NCBI GenBank assembly: GCA_035582835.1
Contig: JAYKAV010003044.1
Location: forward strand, 4,630,018 to 4,694,017
DNA from: Phoebastria nigripes
Lineage: Eukaryota > Chordata > Aves > Procellariiformes > Diomedeidae
Direction of reading: 5' to 3'
DNA: 64,000 nucleotides
The notes under the pieces are model-generated. The model saw nothing but the letters and a program-made list of their open reading frames with translations. It was not told the origin of the DNA and ran no database searches. This document shows positions 50,204 to 62,100 of the stretch, piece by piece. Numbering within the stretch: the stretch's first letter is position 1; the number at the start of each line of letters is the position of its first letter. Made by a program: the position numbers and the translations under genes.

Positions 50204-51977
50204 CGGCAAAGTGGATGGAAGTGATTTAAAAGAATAGGGGGAAGGCGGAGGGGGGGCGCGGGGAGCGGGCCGGGCCCGGGCCGCTGCCGCGGAAAGGGGG
50301 TGCTGGGCCCGGTCGCACAAAGGCGGCCGGCTCCCACCCTCCCCGGAGGGGATGTGCGCTAGGCTACACCCCGCCAGCACGGCCCGGGGAGGACGGCCCC
50401 GTGCCCGGGCGGGGGGCCGGCGGCCGGGCCTTCCCACCCACCCACCCCCCAGCAGCGGGGTGCGCGGGGCGAGATCACAGACACGCGCACCCCTTCGTTG
50501 TTCTGCGGGTCGGTTTAACAATGACATGTCAAAAGCGTCGGGGGGGGGGATTGTTTTTAGGTTGCCTTCATCCCCTGCTGCAGCGGCACGCTNGGCGGGA
50601 GAACATAATGGGGCGCGTGGGCCCCGCCACCTCCAGCACGGCCTGGCCCGGGCCCTGGCACCGCTGGCCCGAGCAGGCGGGCGGGCATCGGCCACGCGGC
50701 CCAGGCCCTGGGAGATGCAGGAGGCCTGGCGCGAAGGCGGAGCGGCCCTGGCGTTGCGCAGCTTCGTTTGTACGTCGCGTGGTTCCCTTCCACCGTGGCT
50801 CTACGGTAGTACGTGTTCAACGTGCGTTTTGCATGCAAGTGGTTCTTCCGAGTTGTCTTGTTCTCATGAATAAGTAAACAGTTATCAGCNTTATGAGTAA
50901 ATGTGTTTGAAGTGTCTTCAATGGGAGACAAGGCACAACATGTAATGGCTCTGTCAGAAGCTTTTGGCTGCGCTGTGGCTCCAGTCCATCAGGCCGACAC
51001 TCCGTATTCGTCACATTAAGCCAGTGTTACTGGTCTTGCACAGAAAGTTAAGATGATGCATAAGTGCATCGCTAGATAAAAAGCTGATGCTGCTTCTTAC
51101 TGCTCTGTGCGGTGAGGAAGTTGTAACAACAGCAGAATTCCAAATTACTGAGTAACAATTAATAAAATACTTGGTCACTTAGGAAATTTTTAAGCTGCTT
51201 CATCTCTGAGGTATCACATAGTTAGAAAAGATAGCGTGAAGGTACCAGTGCCGAAAATACAGCAAACTTGTTATTTAACATTAGCCTCACCTTTCCTCCG
51301 CAGAACACAGGCCAGCAAAATAAATCACATGGCTGTAAAGAAAGTCACACGTTCTTCCTGGGGATCTAAGAAATTTCATGTGGAATTATATCTTCTTTTT
51401 GAAAAAGCACCAGGATGTGTCAGGACAGATTTTGCCCTCAATTACGCTTGTATAACCCCAACTGTTTGCTGTCTCTGTAAACTGTCTTCATGGCTGCTTC
51501 TAGTAGTATCACAGGAGATAAGTTGGAGGCTGTTAACATTATTGCCTTTAGCAGAGGGAAGCGGGAACTATTTTCACTGAAGACAAAGGCACACGCAAGG
51601 AGATCTGAGGTCTGTACATCAGAGGAATTTAGTCTTTTACCCTGACCGTACAGGACAAATTTATCCCTAGCATAACTTCAGGGACATTACCACCAGAGGT
51701 TGAGACTCAGAGTTGATTGTGTTCTAATAACTAATTTAGATAAGCGTCTGAAAATGCACATCAGTTAAATGTCTGACACAGCCATTTTGGAGGCTACACT
51801 TAAGCTGTCCTTGATAGAGTCTGATTCCATCTCTCCTATTTTCTCTGCTAATTACAATTTCGTGTTCCTTGGTCTCTGGATGTATGCATTAAAAACTGTA
51901 CGAATTGCCACAACTGCGGGCTTGCCTTCAGCTTTCTCGTCACCGTCTCTGTGATGGGAAAATTCTCCACAGCAGCC

Positions 51978-52005
51978 CCTCTCTCTCTCTCTTTCTCTCC
52001 CTCTT
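51978..52005. repeat. (CT)n-rich tract
   Basis: CT dinucleotides with TTT and CCC interruptions. Confidence 0.85.
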
Positions 52006-55000
52006 CTACTAACCTCCTGGTGATCGCGTCACCACACAAGGATTAGAAGTATTTACTCATGACATTTTGATGGCGTATTTTGTTGTTAAACAAAAATAAG
52101 CATGTTTGGGGGGAATTTCCTCCTATGTTGTATAATTAACATCTGTGTCCCCCCTGAAATTCACACAAGTTGAACTGCAGAAGTACGTGATTATTCACAG
52201 CCAGTCATAGCAGGCATACCCACATCCTCATACCACGCACAAGTGATCCAATTATACGTTTGCTTCTTAACCAGAGGATTGTTGCAGGAATAGCGCTTGA
52301 AGCTGCTGCTTTTTTTTCTTTTTTTTTTTTTTTTTTTCCCAAATATGCAGCCCTCTCTGTGGACAATAGTAAACAAAGCCACAGAGTTGTCCTGTGATCT
52401 TCCACCAGCTAAAGTAGTACAAGGTTTAGTTAACACAAGGAAGATCAAGGAAGACCCAAATGCTGCAGAGAGAGATCATTTCTCCTCTGTCTGGTGACTG
52501 CAGATTTTCATGGTTCGCATCCCAGTGGAGAGAGATTGATGGTGAAATGACTGGGCATGTTCTACACGTAAAATATTTTATGTACATATAGACTGTCTAC
52601 ATGAGATACTAGCAGGTCTCTAACAAGGCAGTTTCTGACATCTTTGCAATGTTCCATGCGTCTATCCCCCAGCGCTCCTGGGAGGTATAAAATTGCTGAT
52701 GCAGAGAAAGGCTAATTGGCCAAATCCACAAAGAGACTTAAATTCCAACATGCCACATAAGGTATCTACACACAAAATGTCAATCCTCAAAATCCTGTTC
52801 CTTACCCCCAGATATTTCTAAAGATCTGATGCAGCAACATTTCTGCTATCTAAGTATTCTGGATCTGAAACACTGCTGCTGCTGTCGACTGGAAATGCCT
52901 CTGTCTTGACCGCAAACAGGGTCACACCAGAGTCCCATCAGTATTCACGAACNCACTGGCAGCGCTGCCAGTCCCCGGTGCACGCGTAGGTGTCCGTCAT
53001 GGAGCTCATTTAGCCAAGAGCACGCTCTTAGGTGCTCCGGGAGCCTTGCTGAAGGCTGCAATGTGCCTTTCAGGCTAGCAGAGAACGCGCAGTGTGGCTC
53101 CTGCCTCATCTGCTGCTTTCCCATCTTCCACGCTCTCACAGACCTCCTGTCCCAAGTTGTTCGGCAGCTCCCTTTCGGGCCTCTCGGCTACAGAGTTCTG
53201 TTCTGCTGGTCATGCTTCTGGCATCCACTGAGGCAAAAGTGGATAGCAGAAACTTCAAATGTTTAGTCTTATTATTCTTACGTTATGTTTTGTCTGTTAC
53301 CGTTCCATCTTCTTCATTACAAAAAACCCCAAACAAACAAACAAAAAACCAGTGGCAAAATACCACTTAGTGAATGGACAGCAAGCAGGCCCTGATGCAA
53401 AAGGAAAATCACTTTCAGACAAAATAGGTCCTCAATGAGTGAAGAGTTAAAATGTTTCGTGACAACTGTGCTGCCAAATCCAGATAACACTCATGTGGAT
53501 AGAGAAAAGTATCTGTAGTGCATCCAGCAAACCTTAGAAACACTCTTGAAGGGAATAAATACATTTGCATAATAATGACGCGAAGCATTTCTGGATGTGT
53601 TAGTGTGATGCAAGAAGAATTCTTACCCTGGGTAGAGGAGGATTCTGCAGACAACTTTTGACGCCTTTCAGATGCTGATCTGTTTCTTGCATGTGCATAA
53701 AACTTTTCTGACACTTCCCTTTGGCTGCAAAGTTTACTGTCAGTGTGTTATAGAGACCATGAACTTATCCGTTCAGTCAGTAGCCATGGAGGCTTATGAC
53801 ATGGATAACTGACTTAGTTCTGGCCTAAATTGTTTTTTCTTTGTAGTTTTACATAACGTTTCTTTCTTTATCCCTTTGTTAGCACTTGCATCTATTATAT
53901 CCGAAATCTATATGTCAGTGTATGTGGTATATTAAACTTTTTAAAATTATCTCTTTACAAATGTGTTTTAACATGGCTCTTTTTTTAATAACTGTCACTT
54001 TGCCAACTGAATGAAACAAAAATCGATGAGAAAAAGTCTCACTAAGAACTGTGAAGACAAAAAACACAAATACCGAGAAGTCTGTGAACACCATTTCAAC
54101 CCAACTAGTTAAAATAAGGGAGAGGTTTGTTTTTTTTTTTTATTCTACAGTCATGAAATTACAAACCGGTCCTTGACCATGACAGATGAGTCAGGTTCTA
54201 ACCTCAGCAATGCAGTAAAAACTCAGCTCTAATGAAACAGGCAAATGTCAATACAGCGATTAGCTTGGAAGATAATATTCTGAGAGGCTTTTACAGATGA
54301 CCTAACTCCACTCACAAAAAAAGGATTATATTCTTTCCTTCCCTTTGTAATATCTGAATACCAGCCCTTTAACTGAAAACTGTTTGCTTTGGGGGGTTTT
54401 CTGTTTTGTTTTGTTTACTGTTGAAAACTCCGGAATTTAAAATCTCATTTTCACACATATTACTAGAGAACTTTTTGGAAGTCTCATACCACTTGAAGCA
54501 CGATGCACTGGATGGTTGTGAACTCCTCCTAGACACAGTTATCCCTATTTAAAACTGGCTGTATGGGTTGCAATGAAAGCAAAAGTTATGTAAATGAAAT
54601 TTAAATCAATTTGTGCATATTCACACACATCCAAGTGCACACAAAATTACAGTGGCTCAACAGAATCTGTTAAAAAGAATCATGTTATTCGTTAATCTGA
54701 TGCAACTTTGCAGAAGCTGGAGACACAAGTTACCGACAAGATAGGCCAAAGTGACAAGTTTCTGGGTATCAGCTACCCCATGGTGACTACGGTACAGACG
54801 CTCTTGGTGTCTTGCAGGGCCACTGGAAGAGGAAGAAGCGACTGGTTATTTATCGTGGGATGAAAACATGCCCACTGCGGAGATCGTGGCGTCAGTGGCA
54901 CGCAGCATGTTCACACCCAGCTTCCACCTTGGTGGTTTCGTTCAGATTCTTTAACATCAGGTTCCTAAGTCACCTTTGAATACATTTTCTGTGATCTAAA

Positions 55001-55860
55001 AAAGTGTCTTGTCTGTGTCTTTGCACATGGCTCAATCATTATATCTTTGCTGTGAAGTTTTGATAGCACATACAACCCTGAAATTTCTGTTTTTAATATT
55101 CTAAAACATCCCAGAAATGTAAAATGTTATAAATCAGTTTCCTCATTTAAAAAAAAAAAAAAAAATTTTTTTATCTTTTAAAGGTTTTCCGTTTCCCTGG
55201 CTCAGACCGTTTCCTAGTGGGTTCTGCATAATGAATATTAGCAGAGGTTGGCTTACCACAGTGCCTACTGAGACTCATTTATCAAAGCCCAGGATGTGCG
55301 CCATGCAAAGAAAAAAAAAATCCCGTTGAAAATGAACAAAAAATTTCAGCCCTAACAATCGTTCCTCTCATTTTTGTATACTTGGGCATGTTCCAGTGCA
55401 TGCAGCGAGAAGACAAAATGGCCATCTGCAGAACATGGAATGTATCTAACGAGAGAGTTGTACACCTTGAAAGTCACCAGTGCTGAAGCCGCAAATGACT
55501 GATGACAGTCTTTCCTCGTGAGTGGGATTAATTGCATCACCCCTTGATGCTTACTTCTGTATCCCATTTATACCTGGGCATAGTTACAAGGTAATTCATT
55601 CTGTGATTTACATACCAGATAAAATCTGGTAAGTAAAGAAAATAGAACAAACTTACTTTCAACCCAAAACACCTTTTGAATAGTAATAACATCACAAACT
55701 GAAAGTAGTCCTTTTAAGCAGAATACTGTAAAAAGGCTCCTAAGCACCAGGGGGGGTTGTGTCCGTTTGGGTTGTGTGTTACGGTACCTTTTCACTTTCA
55801 AGTATCATAGCCTTGTGCCTGAGAAGGAGCAGCCACTGGACATCAAGTAGTAACTGAGTA

Positions 55861-56025
55861 CGTGCACGTTCACACACCCAAATACACGGACGCGTTTAGA
55901 TCTACTTCTATAGCCACACGCCGCGAAGCCAGAGGCGTATCCAGCATCTGCTGCTTTCCAACAGGAAAGTGCCAGTTTTGCATACGCGCGTATCCTGCAG
56001 ACGCACACGAGCGCGTGGACCCGGT
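55861..56025. promoter_or_regulatory. small CpG-dense patch
   Basis: I count about 17 CpGs in roughly 165 bp, including 'gacgcg', 'tacgcgcgtat' and 'cacgagcgcg', in otherwise CpG-poor DNA 5-6 kb from the main island. It also contains RCGTG motifs (HIF/E-box-like) at its left edge. It may be an unmethylated enhancer or minor promoter, or a young GC-rich insertion. No gene is recognised in its overlapping open frames. Confidence 0.4.
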
Positions 56026-56200
56026 GCCTTGTGTAAGCCCCAGTGGTGATCTGCCACAGCTCAGAAGTGGGTGTATTTCCAATTTCATCTAAACTCTTGG
56101 GCTGTTGTGAAGGAACTTCACTGTCAGTGACAAGTTTGGCACGTGCTGGCACAGAGTTGGCTCGTTTCTACGTTTCTTATGGTTAACATCAATTGATGGC

Positions 56201-56791
56201 TCATAATAGAAGCGTATGTAAAAACCAGTTGAATCTGACATTACAGACTGGAAAGCTGGCTGCCTCCAACACACCAAAAGCATGATGGTTTTGGTACAGG
56301 CTCACTAGCCTTGCAGGAAAGGGAGCTCTGGAACCACAGCACTGGTCCGGCAAGGCACGGGGTCTTGCTAAACCAGGCAGAAAGTGGTTTCCACGTGCGG
56401 TCGAGAAGAGGGGCGATGGGAGGGAATTCAGATGTTCGCAATGCCTGCTGTTAAGTCTGCTGAGCCGTAAGCAGATTCGCCTGCTCCTGGGGAGGCCGAA
56501 TTCCACCGCTCTGGAGCAGACCCCCGTTTTTCTGCGGCAGCTCTCCATCCCCACGGCGGCAGGGACGGTTTCAGGGGGAGCGACAATAAGGCTTGTGCTG
56601 CCAGCAGGAGGGGACCACAAACAAAGAGGGACTCGCGAGGAGAGGTGGTGGAGACACCTCTGTGCCTCTGATGAAAAGAGAGCTGGGGCAGCAGAGGGAA
56701 GATTAGTCCACAAAGCTGTTGATACGCCTGGCTCCCGAGGCCTACAAGCTTTCTGTTTGTTCAAAGGTTTGCTCTGATATTTTTGAGCCAT
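56201..56791 (-). other. 196-codon ORF, unassigned
   Basis: This is the longest ATG-initiated ORF outside the CpG island that crosses no N. Its ATG has A at -3 and G at +4. The predicted protein starts MAQKYQSKPLNKQKACRPRE, is rich in S, L, P, R, A and C, and shows no domain or membrane helix that I recognise. The local GC content of about 50% makes long chance ORFs likelier. It lies on the same strand as, and about 6 kb upstream of, the inferred gene. It is probably not a gene, but it is unbroken. Confidence 0.15.
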
Positions 56792-58854
56792 CCTCTACCG
56801 CCAACGTGGAACACCTCATCTGTGCACTTACTGCATTTCCACTATAAATTCACTGCTTCTCCTTTAGTGCAGAAAGTAGTAAATGGATTTACAAGCTTCT
56901 CTTCTTGTCCTCAGTGACTGACTTCACTTTAAACTGTTACAAATGGCCAAAGCGTTCAAGGGAGAGAGAGAGACGGATTGATTTCAGATTTGCATTTTTG
57001 TCCTTCCCACTGCAAATCTGCTCCTCCAGGAGGAGGTTTCTGGCTCCCACCTCCCCATTGTAGCTGCTCTTTCCCTGGTGTTGCAGCACTGCTACCTTTG
57101 ATGGTACATTTGAATGTACTTTTTTAAAAGGAGAGAAAATATAGCGACGGGAAGGGGAAAATTTCCATTTCAAGCACCATCTCTTTTTTCCCCTCAACAC
57201 TTGTTATCTTCAAAGCACTGTCCAAAACCGACTGATGAATTCTCCCCACCTCACTGGAAAGTGTTATCCATCCCATGGAACAGGTGAGACAAGTGAGCTA
57301 TCGAGAAATGGAACAACACATCCCAGGGCTCAGGATAGGTCGGGGGCTGAGGAGAGCTCACAACCCCCGGCACCTGCCTGGGGACTCTCTCCGCTGGAGA
57401 GGTCTGTTCTTAACGCTCTTCATCCCGAACAGCTGGGCAAGAGGATTTTAGTTTTTGTTAAGTAATAGAGAAATCTGTCTGCCTTCCTAAAGACATATAC
57501 CTCTCCTGTTTAGAGACTGAAGACAGGTTCAGGCTGTACATACCTAGAAACATCTGCTCTCTGGATTTTGATGGGTCAGTAGACTTTTAGGCTCTGAATT
57601 CAGCTATTCCCACTGTCAGGGATTTTATAGCCTACATAGAAGCCACGATATGCATCTTTCAATCACTGTTTATTGCAGGAGATGAGAGAAGAACCTGAGT
57701 ACTACAGAGCATGAAAACCACAGGTGAGGACTTACTGAAAGTACTGCAGTAAAATGGATCAGCTTTGCAACGGAAGGACAGTGCAACAGCCTGTGAGCTT
57801 TTCGTCCCCAGCTTTTGTTTGCAGACCTGCTTCAATGAGNAGACAAATCAAAAAATAAACTAGTGTGGAGGTAGGAGCACGTCCTGGAACCTGCCTTCAC
57901 AAAAGCCCTGCGGCTCCACTCCGATTAGCAAGCAGATCTTTCTCAGGGATTTGTCACCTACCCTCCGAAGTACTGGCTTAGGAGCTTTAGCACACACTGC
58001 TTTTTTCAGCATCTTTTTGGTTTTGCATGTACTCCCAATAGGGCAAATGAGACGTGGTTGGCATTAGACTTCTGATGCAAAAATCCCCAAGCCCAACCTA
58101 TACTAACATTCACCCACCAGCCGGTGCCTCTGGAGCNCTGGCAAGGCTGGGACGTCGGCAGGGCATTTTCTAGGCAGGACCCCGTTCTGCACAGCCACAT
58201 AGCAACACTTCAGACACCTAAAAACTACGAGGACTCTGGTCACAGTGAGAAGGAAGCAAAAGGACAGCACGAATGTCTGTTCTCCCCTGCAAAATCCTTC
58301 TTGGTGTAAGCGGTGTTTGGGGAGAAAGTAGCCTCAGAGTCAGCACGTTTGCATAGCTTTGGGGGTTGTCTCTGCTTGGGACAGTGGTTTACACCAGTTT
58401 AATCCAGTCAGGTTGTAGTGGTGTTTTCTGTCCTTGAAATCTATGAACGCTGATCACCTAGGCTGGTACTAGAAGTCTCTGATCAGAAGCAGTCTGACAT
58501 TTACTGGGTCAGTTCGATGACCATTCATCCTCTCATTCTAAATAAGCAACAGAGGGTCAGGTCATCATAAGCCACCAAAAACGAGGTCTACGCACTTTGC
58601 TGAAAAGCTTTCAGAAGCAGATTGAAAACTCGCAGTGAAGGCGTTTTCCCCGTGCCCTCTCCCAAGGTCATCCTCGCCCCACGCCTTCTCCCCCCACCCC
58701 ACGCCTGGAAGCAGGGGCTGAGCTGCTCTGCTCTGCGCTCAGCTGCAGGGATTTCACTGCTGGGACTTAGGCTGAAAAGCATCTTAACTTGCATTTGGGT
58801 TTTAATACCTGCCGAGGTAGTTGAATTAACAGAATCGGTCCTTTTATTTTTCAG

Positions 58855-59080
58855 CACTGGATGCCTGTTTAATGCAATAGATATTATTCAAGACCCTTCT
58901 GTAAAATTTCAGGGAGCGAGAACAAGCACTTAAAATGAGACATGGATAAAGCCCACAGCAACCAACGGAGGCATATTGGCATCTTGATGTATGAAGGTCT
59001 ATCTGCGTCCTTTGCTTTGACTAATGCAGCTGCTATAGGACATCGGTGCCTTCGTGACTTGCACTGTTTGCAAGCATTTG
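58855..59080 (+). other. candidate plus-strand exon with translation start
   Basis: A strong acceptor (CCTTTTATTTTTCAG) ends at 58854 and a good donor, TTTG|GTAAGC, follows 59080. Within the 226-nt segment an ATG at 58942, with G at -3 and G at +4, opens a frame that begins MDKAHSNQRRHIGILMYEG and crosses the donor in phase 1; unspliced it ends at TGA 59110-59112. All frames upstream of the ATG are closed, as in a first coding exon. The product is not recognised. Confidence 0.28.
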
Positions 59081-59112
59081 GTAAGCGAGAGGCAGCGGGT
59101 GGGTTTGGATGA

Positions 59113-62100
59113 CTTCTCAGATTAAAACACGTCATAAACCGCTTGCTATTAAGCAGAGACTCAACACTAAAAGTAAGTGGGTTTTGTGGGGTGAGGGGTT
59201 CAGGCAACTCATGGTGCTGCAAGTTAAACGCACACAAAAATCAAAGTTTCTGTTTCCCTGTCCACACACAAATTGTGTTGGGTCACCCTGAAACCGAGAC
59301 ACTCAGCAAGGTGGAAGATTAGCAAAGAAAATGTTTTGTCTGGCAGGAAGCCTTGGGTTTCCTTGTTAGTTTGTTTTAAAAGCTTTCTTAAGGAGTTTTC
59401 AAAAGAAACAACCCTTCAAAAGAAACTATGTTAGTGGAAGTGTTTTGCTCTCAAAGTGCTAAAACAGAACACAGCATCATGCAAATAATATTTTGAGCTC
59501 AAATCAATTTGCCAAGTTTGTAAACAGTTCCAGGTGGGCAGAAGTGATCTTTGCCATTCGTCACTGCCAGCAGGAGTTTGATCTGTCTGAGGCGAAGGAT
59601 CTGGCAGAGTAGGAGCCGCTGCTTCTGACAAAAACCTTTCTGAGCAGCACAGGATGATGCTTGCTTGGGACAGTTCTGGTCCTTGCAAAGAATCCAAGGA
59701 AGACCACATCTTCTGCTTTTGAAGTGCACCAATCCAGGTGCTTTCCCAGCTCATTTTCGGAGGGAACGCTACACCCCCCGCCCATCACCGAACTCCCTCA
59801 TTCTCAAATTACTCTTTGGACGACTGGGTTAACCTCATGCACCTTGTTACACTGATAAAATTGCTGGTTGCTGACAGCCAGCATCAGCAAGGGGAGATGC
59901 TGAACCAGAGCTGAATTTAGCTGGCCTGCAAGCACAGCCAAGGAGAAGGAGGCTCAGCCCCGTTAGAAGCACGAGGTGACGGCGCGGGGATGCTCAGTGC
60001 TGGGCACGGTCCCTGCACCGCAGACCCCGCTGTCAGCAAGGTGTCGTTTTGCCAGGGCTGTGTCCAAGGTTTTTATTTTTGCAGAACTACTTTGTATTTC
60101 TTTTCTCTCCAGTAACTTAAACCTGTAACTGCCTCCCTAACACATTAAACGTGTTTCTAGACAGAGCCAAGCCTGTGCATTGTATCATAGACACGAGATT
60201 TCACCACACGCAAACTTCCAGTGTGGCACAAGGAGGTGATCTGGACCTTGTGATTATTTTCTTCCTTATAGTTTGTTTTGTTTGCATAGCTCTCATTTTT
60301 ATCATCTGGGTTCTTCACTCAACCCTTTTTCTTCCTCCCTGCCTCAGTTCTCTTCCTTGTGTTTTTTTTTTTTCCTCCCTTCCTTCTTTACCTTCAGCTT
60401 TTCTTAGCAGAATTGAGTGCTGCAGCTGGTATGGCTTTATTTCTTCTTCTTACCCTCCTCCACACCCTGCACTTCTCTCTCTGCGGCTGGATCTATCCAT
60501 GGAGCACAGAGTACCTGCAGAGTGCGTCAGATCTGACAGCACTTCGGTCCCTCTTGGGGACNGAGAGAGGGAACACAAATGGGTGTCTCTCTCACAGTAG
60601 AAGTGACCAAGCNGNGACAGCCTGAGCACCATCATGGTGACCCCAGCAGGGAGAGGCCACGTTCCCGTGTGCTCAGAGAGGAGCGAGGTTCTTGNGTTTT
60701 ATTCTCACACCCACCCACANCTCCTATCTACAAGGAAATCATTTCACCCAGCGATACAAAGAGAGCAGTAATAAAAGCTTTCCAAGGGAGTGGTGGGACT
60801 AAGCTGGTGCCTGGCACAGTTCTTTAAATCCTGCTGTGAAAGGGAGCATGAGGCCACAGCCCGAGATGCTGCTGCGGGGCAGGCAGGGCTGGCTGGCTGC
60901 CCAGCAGAGCTCCTCTCTCCCTGCATCCACCATCCACCCTCGTGTCTCCTTGCAGTCTACACAGCAGCAGNAAAGCCAAATATCCTCCTTCCAGCGGGGA
61001 AAACACAGCAGCTCCACTCCCTTCACCTGCTTTTACTGGTCCTTTGCGCTGTTGCGGGGCTTTTCCCCTGACAAGCCCCCGGCAGCGCGCGAGGCTGTTT
61101 ACACAAATCTTTATGTCTGTGAATGAGCGGGTGGGTGTTGCCGAAGCACTGCGGTCGATGCATTTCCTTCAAAGAAAGATGGCTCGCTCCCACACCTTCT
61201 GCCTCTCCAGAGACAGGGAAATGTGGCGTGGCTTGCCGAGGTCCCTTCCTGGGGACGTCAGAGGGCACGGCAGCCCGGGGCGAGCAGCGCGTGCCACGGG
61301 CTCCCCCAGGATGATGACGCTGGCTGCTGGATGCACACAATGAGGCAGTGACTTTTTTGTGCCTGGGATAAGCAAGCAGGAGGGAAAAAAGCATTGGGTG
61401 TAAAGTTGTTCTTATCCACGTTAGAGGCAGTAAAATCTCCTACCTGGCAAGTCTCAAGATTTCACTGAGCTGAGCAGGTCCTGCAAGGAACAGGGTCGAT
61501 CCACTGTTCAATTGTAGTTTTGTTTCTTTTTCAAATCAATGATCTAATTAAAAAAAAAAAATCATTTCTAACATTTTTGAATGACACAAAAATCCGGGAA
61601 GAAAGGTAAACGGGATGAAACATGGACGCTGAGGAATCCAGGTCATCACCCCTGCCAGCGTCGCATGATGGACGCGNGTGAAGTCAGGTCTCTCTGCTCA
61701 GGGGACAGAGCTGTCCCCACCGGGTGGGTGAGCTGACAGTGAGCTTCCGACAGCACCAAACTGAACTGGGCAGGTTCCAGTACTGCTGTGTTTGACGCCG
61801 TTGCTGCTGCTGGAAGATAGGGTCCAGTTGTGACAGCCACGCTACTAGAAAATGAGTGAGCAGGCTCTATGGGTGGTTCAAAATAACCAAAGGATTGGAC
61901 AACATGCCCTGCACTGCCAGCTTCAGTCCCTGAGGGCNAAGGTTATGAATGATGTGCTTACTCCCTACCAGGGGCTAACGCCTAGCGAGAAAGCCAAATG
62001 TTGAATCATTCAGTTTCTCATTGATTATAGAGGGACAGCAACATTCCTTTCTGTCCAGAACAAACTCTTTGAGACAGGGCCTGTACCAGACCTAGAAGCC

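Larger units (their letters stand above)
49430..50800. promoter_or_regulatory. CpG island promoter
   Basis: GC content and CpG frequency rise sharply here against CpG-poor flanks. The island holds many GC boxes (ggggcgg), CCAAT motifs in both orientations, trinucleotide and tetranucleotide repeats and long GC-biased open frames typical of islands. Such islands mark promoters of broadly expressed or developmental vertebrate genes. A good donor on the minus strand at its left side and the homopolymer skew to its left show transcription leaving leftward. No equally convincing donor is seen for rightward transcription, though the paired CCAAT boxes would allow it. Confidence 0.9.
50801..58854. 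other. upstream flank, no confirmed gene
   Basis: Composition is more balanced than left of the island and A- and T-runs occur about equally. It contains a CT-rich tract at 51978-52005, T-runs at 52322-52338 and 54131-54141, an 18-A run at 55148-55165, a CpG-dense patch at 55861-56025 and one long minus-strand ORF at 56201-56791. I recognise no protein. Confidence 0.6.

Noticed and set aside
49741..50877. Several frames of 100-270 codons in the CpG island
   Set aside because: Rich in A, P, G, R and poly-L/E from GC bias and the (GGA)n tract. They overlap in both strands and all frames with no recognisable domain.
53627..53714. Minus-strand segment ending in a CAGG|GTAAGA donor, with a serine/arginine-rich frame
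   Set aside because: The frame begins with GTG rather than ATG and no convincing acceptor lies upstream.
57001..57200. 87-codon minus-strand frame (56937-57200), basic and protein-like
   Set aside because: No splice sites, no recognised family, and overlaps a purine-rich patch that biases composition.
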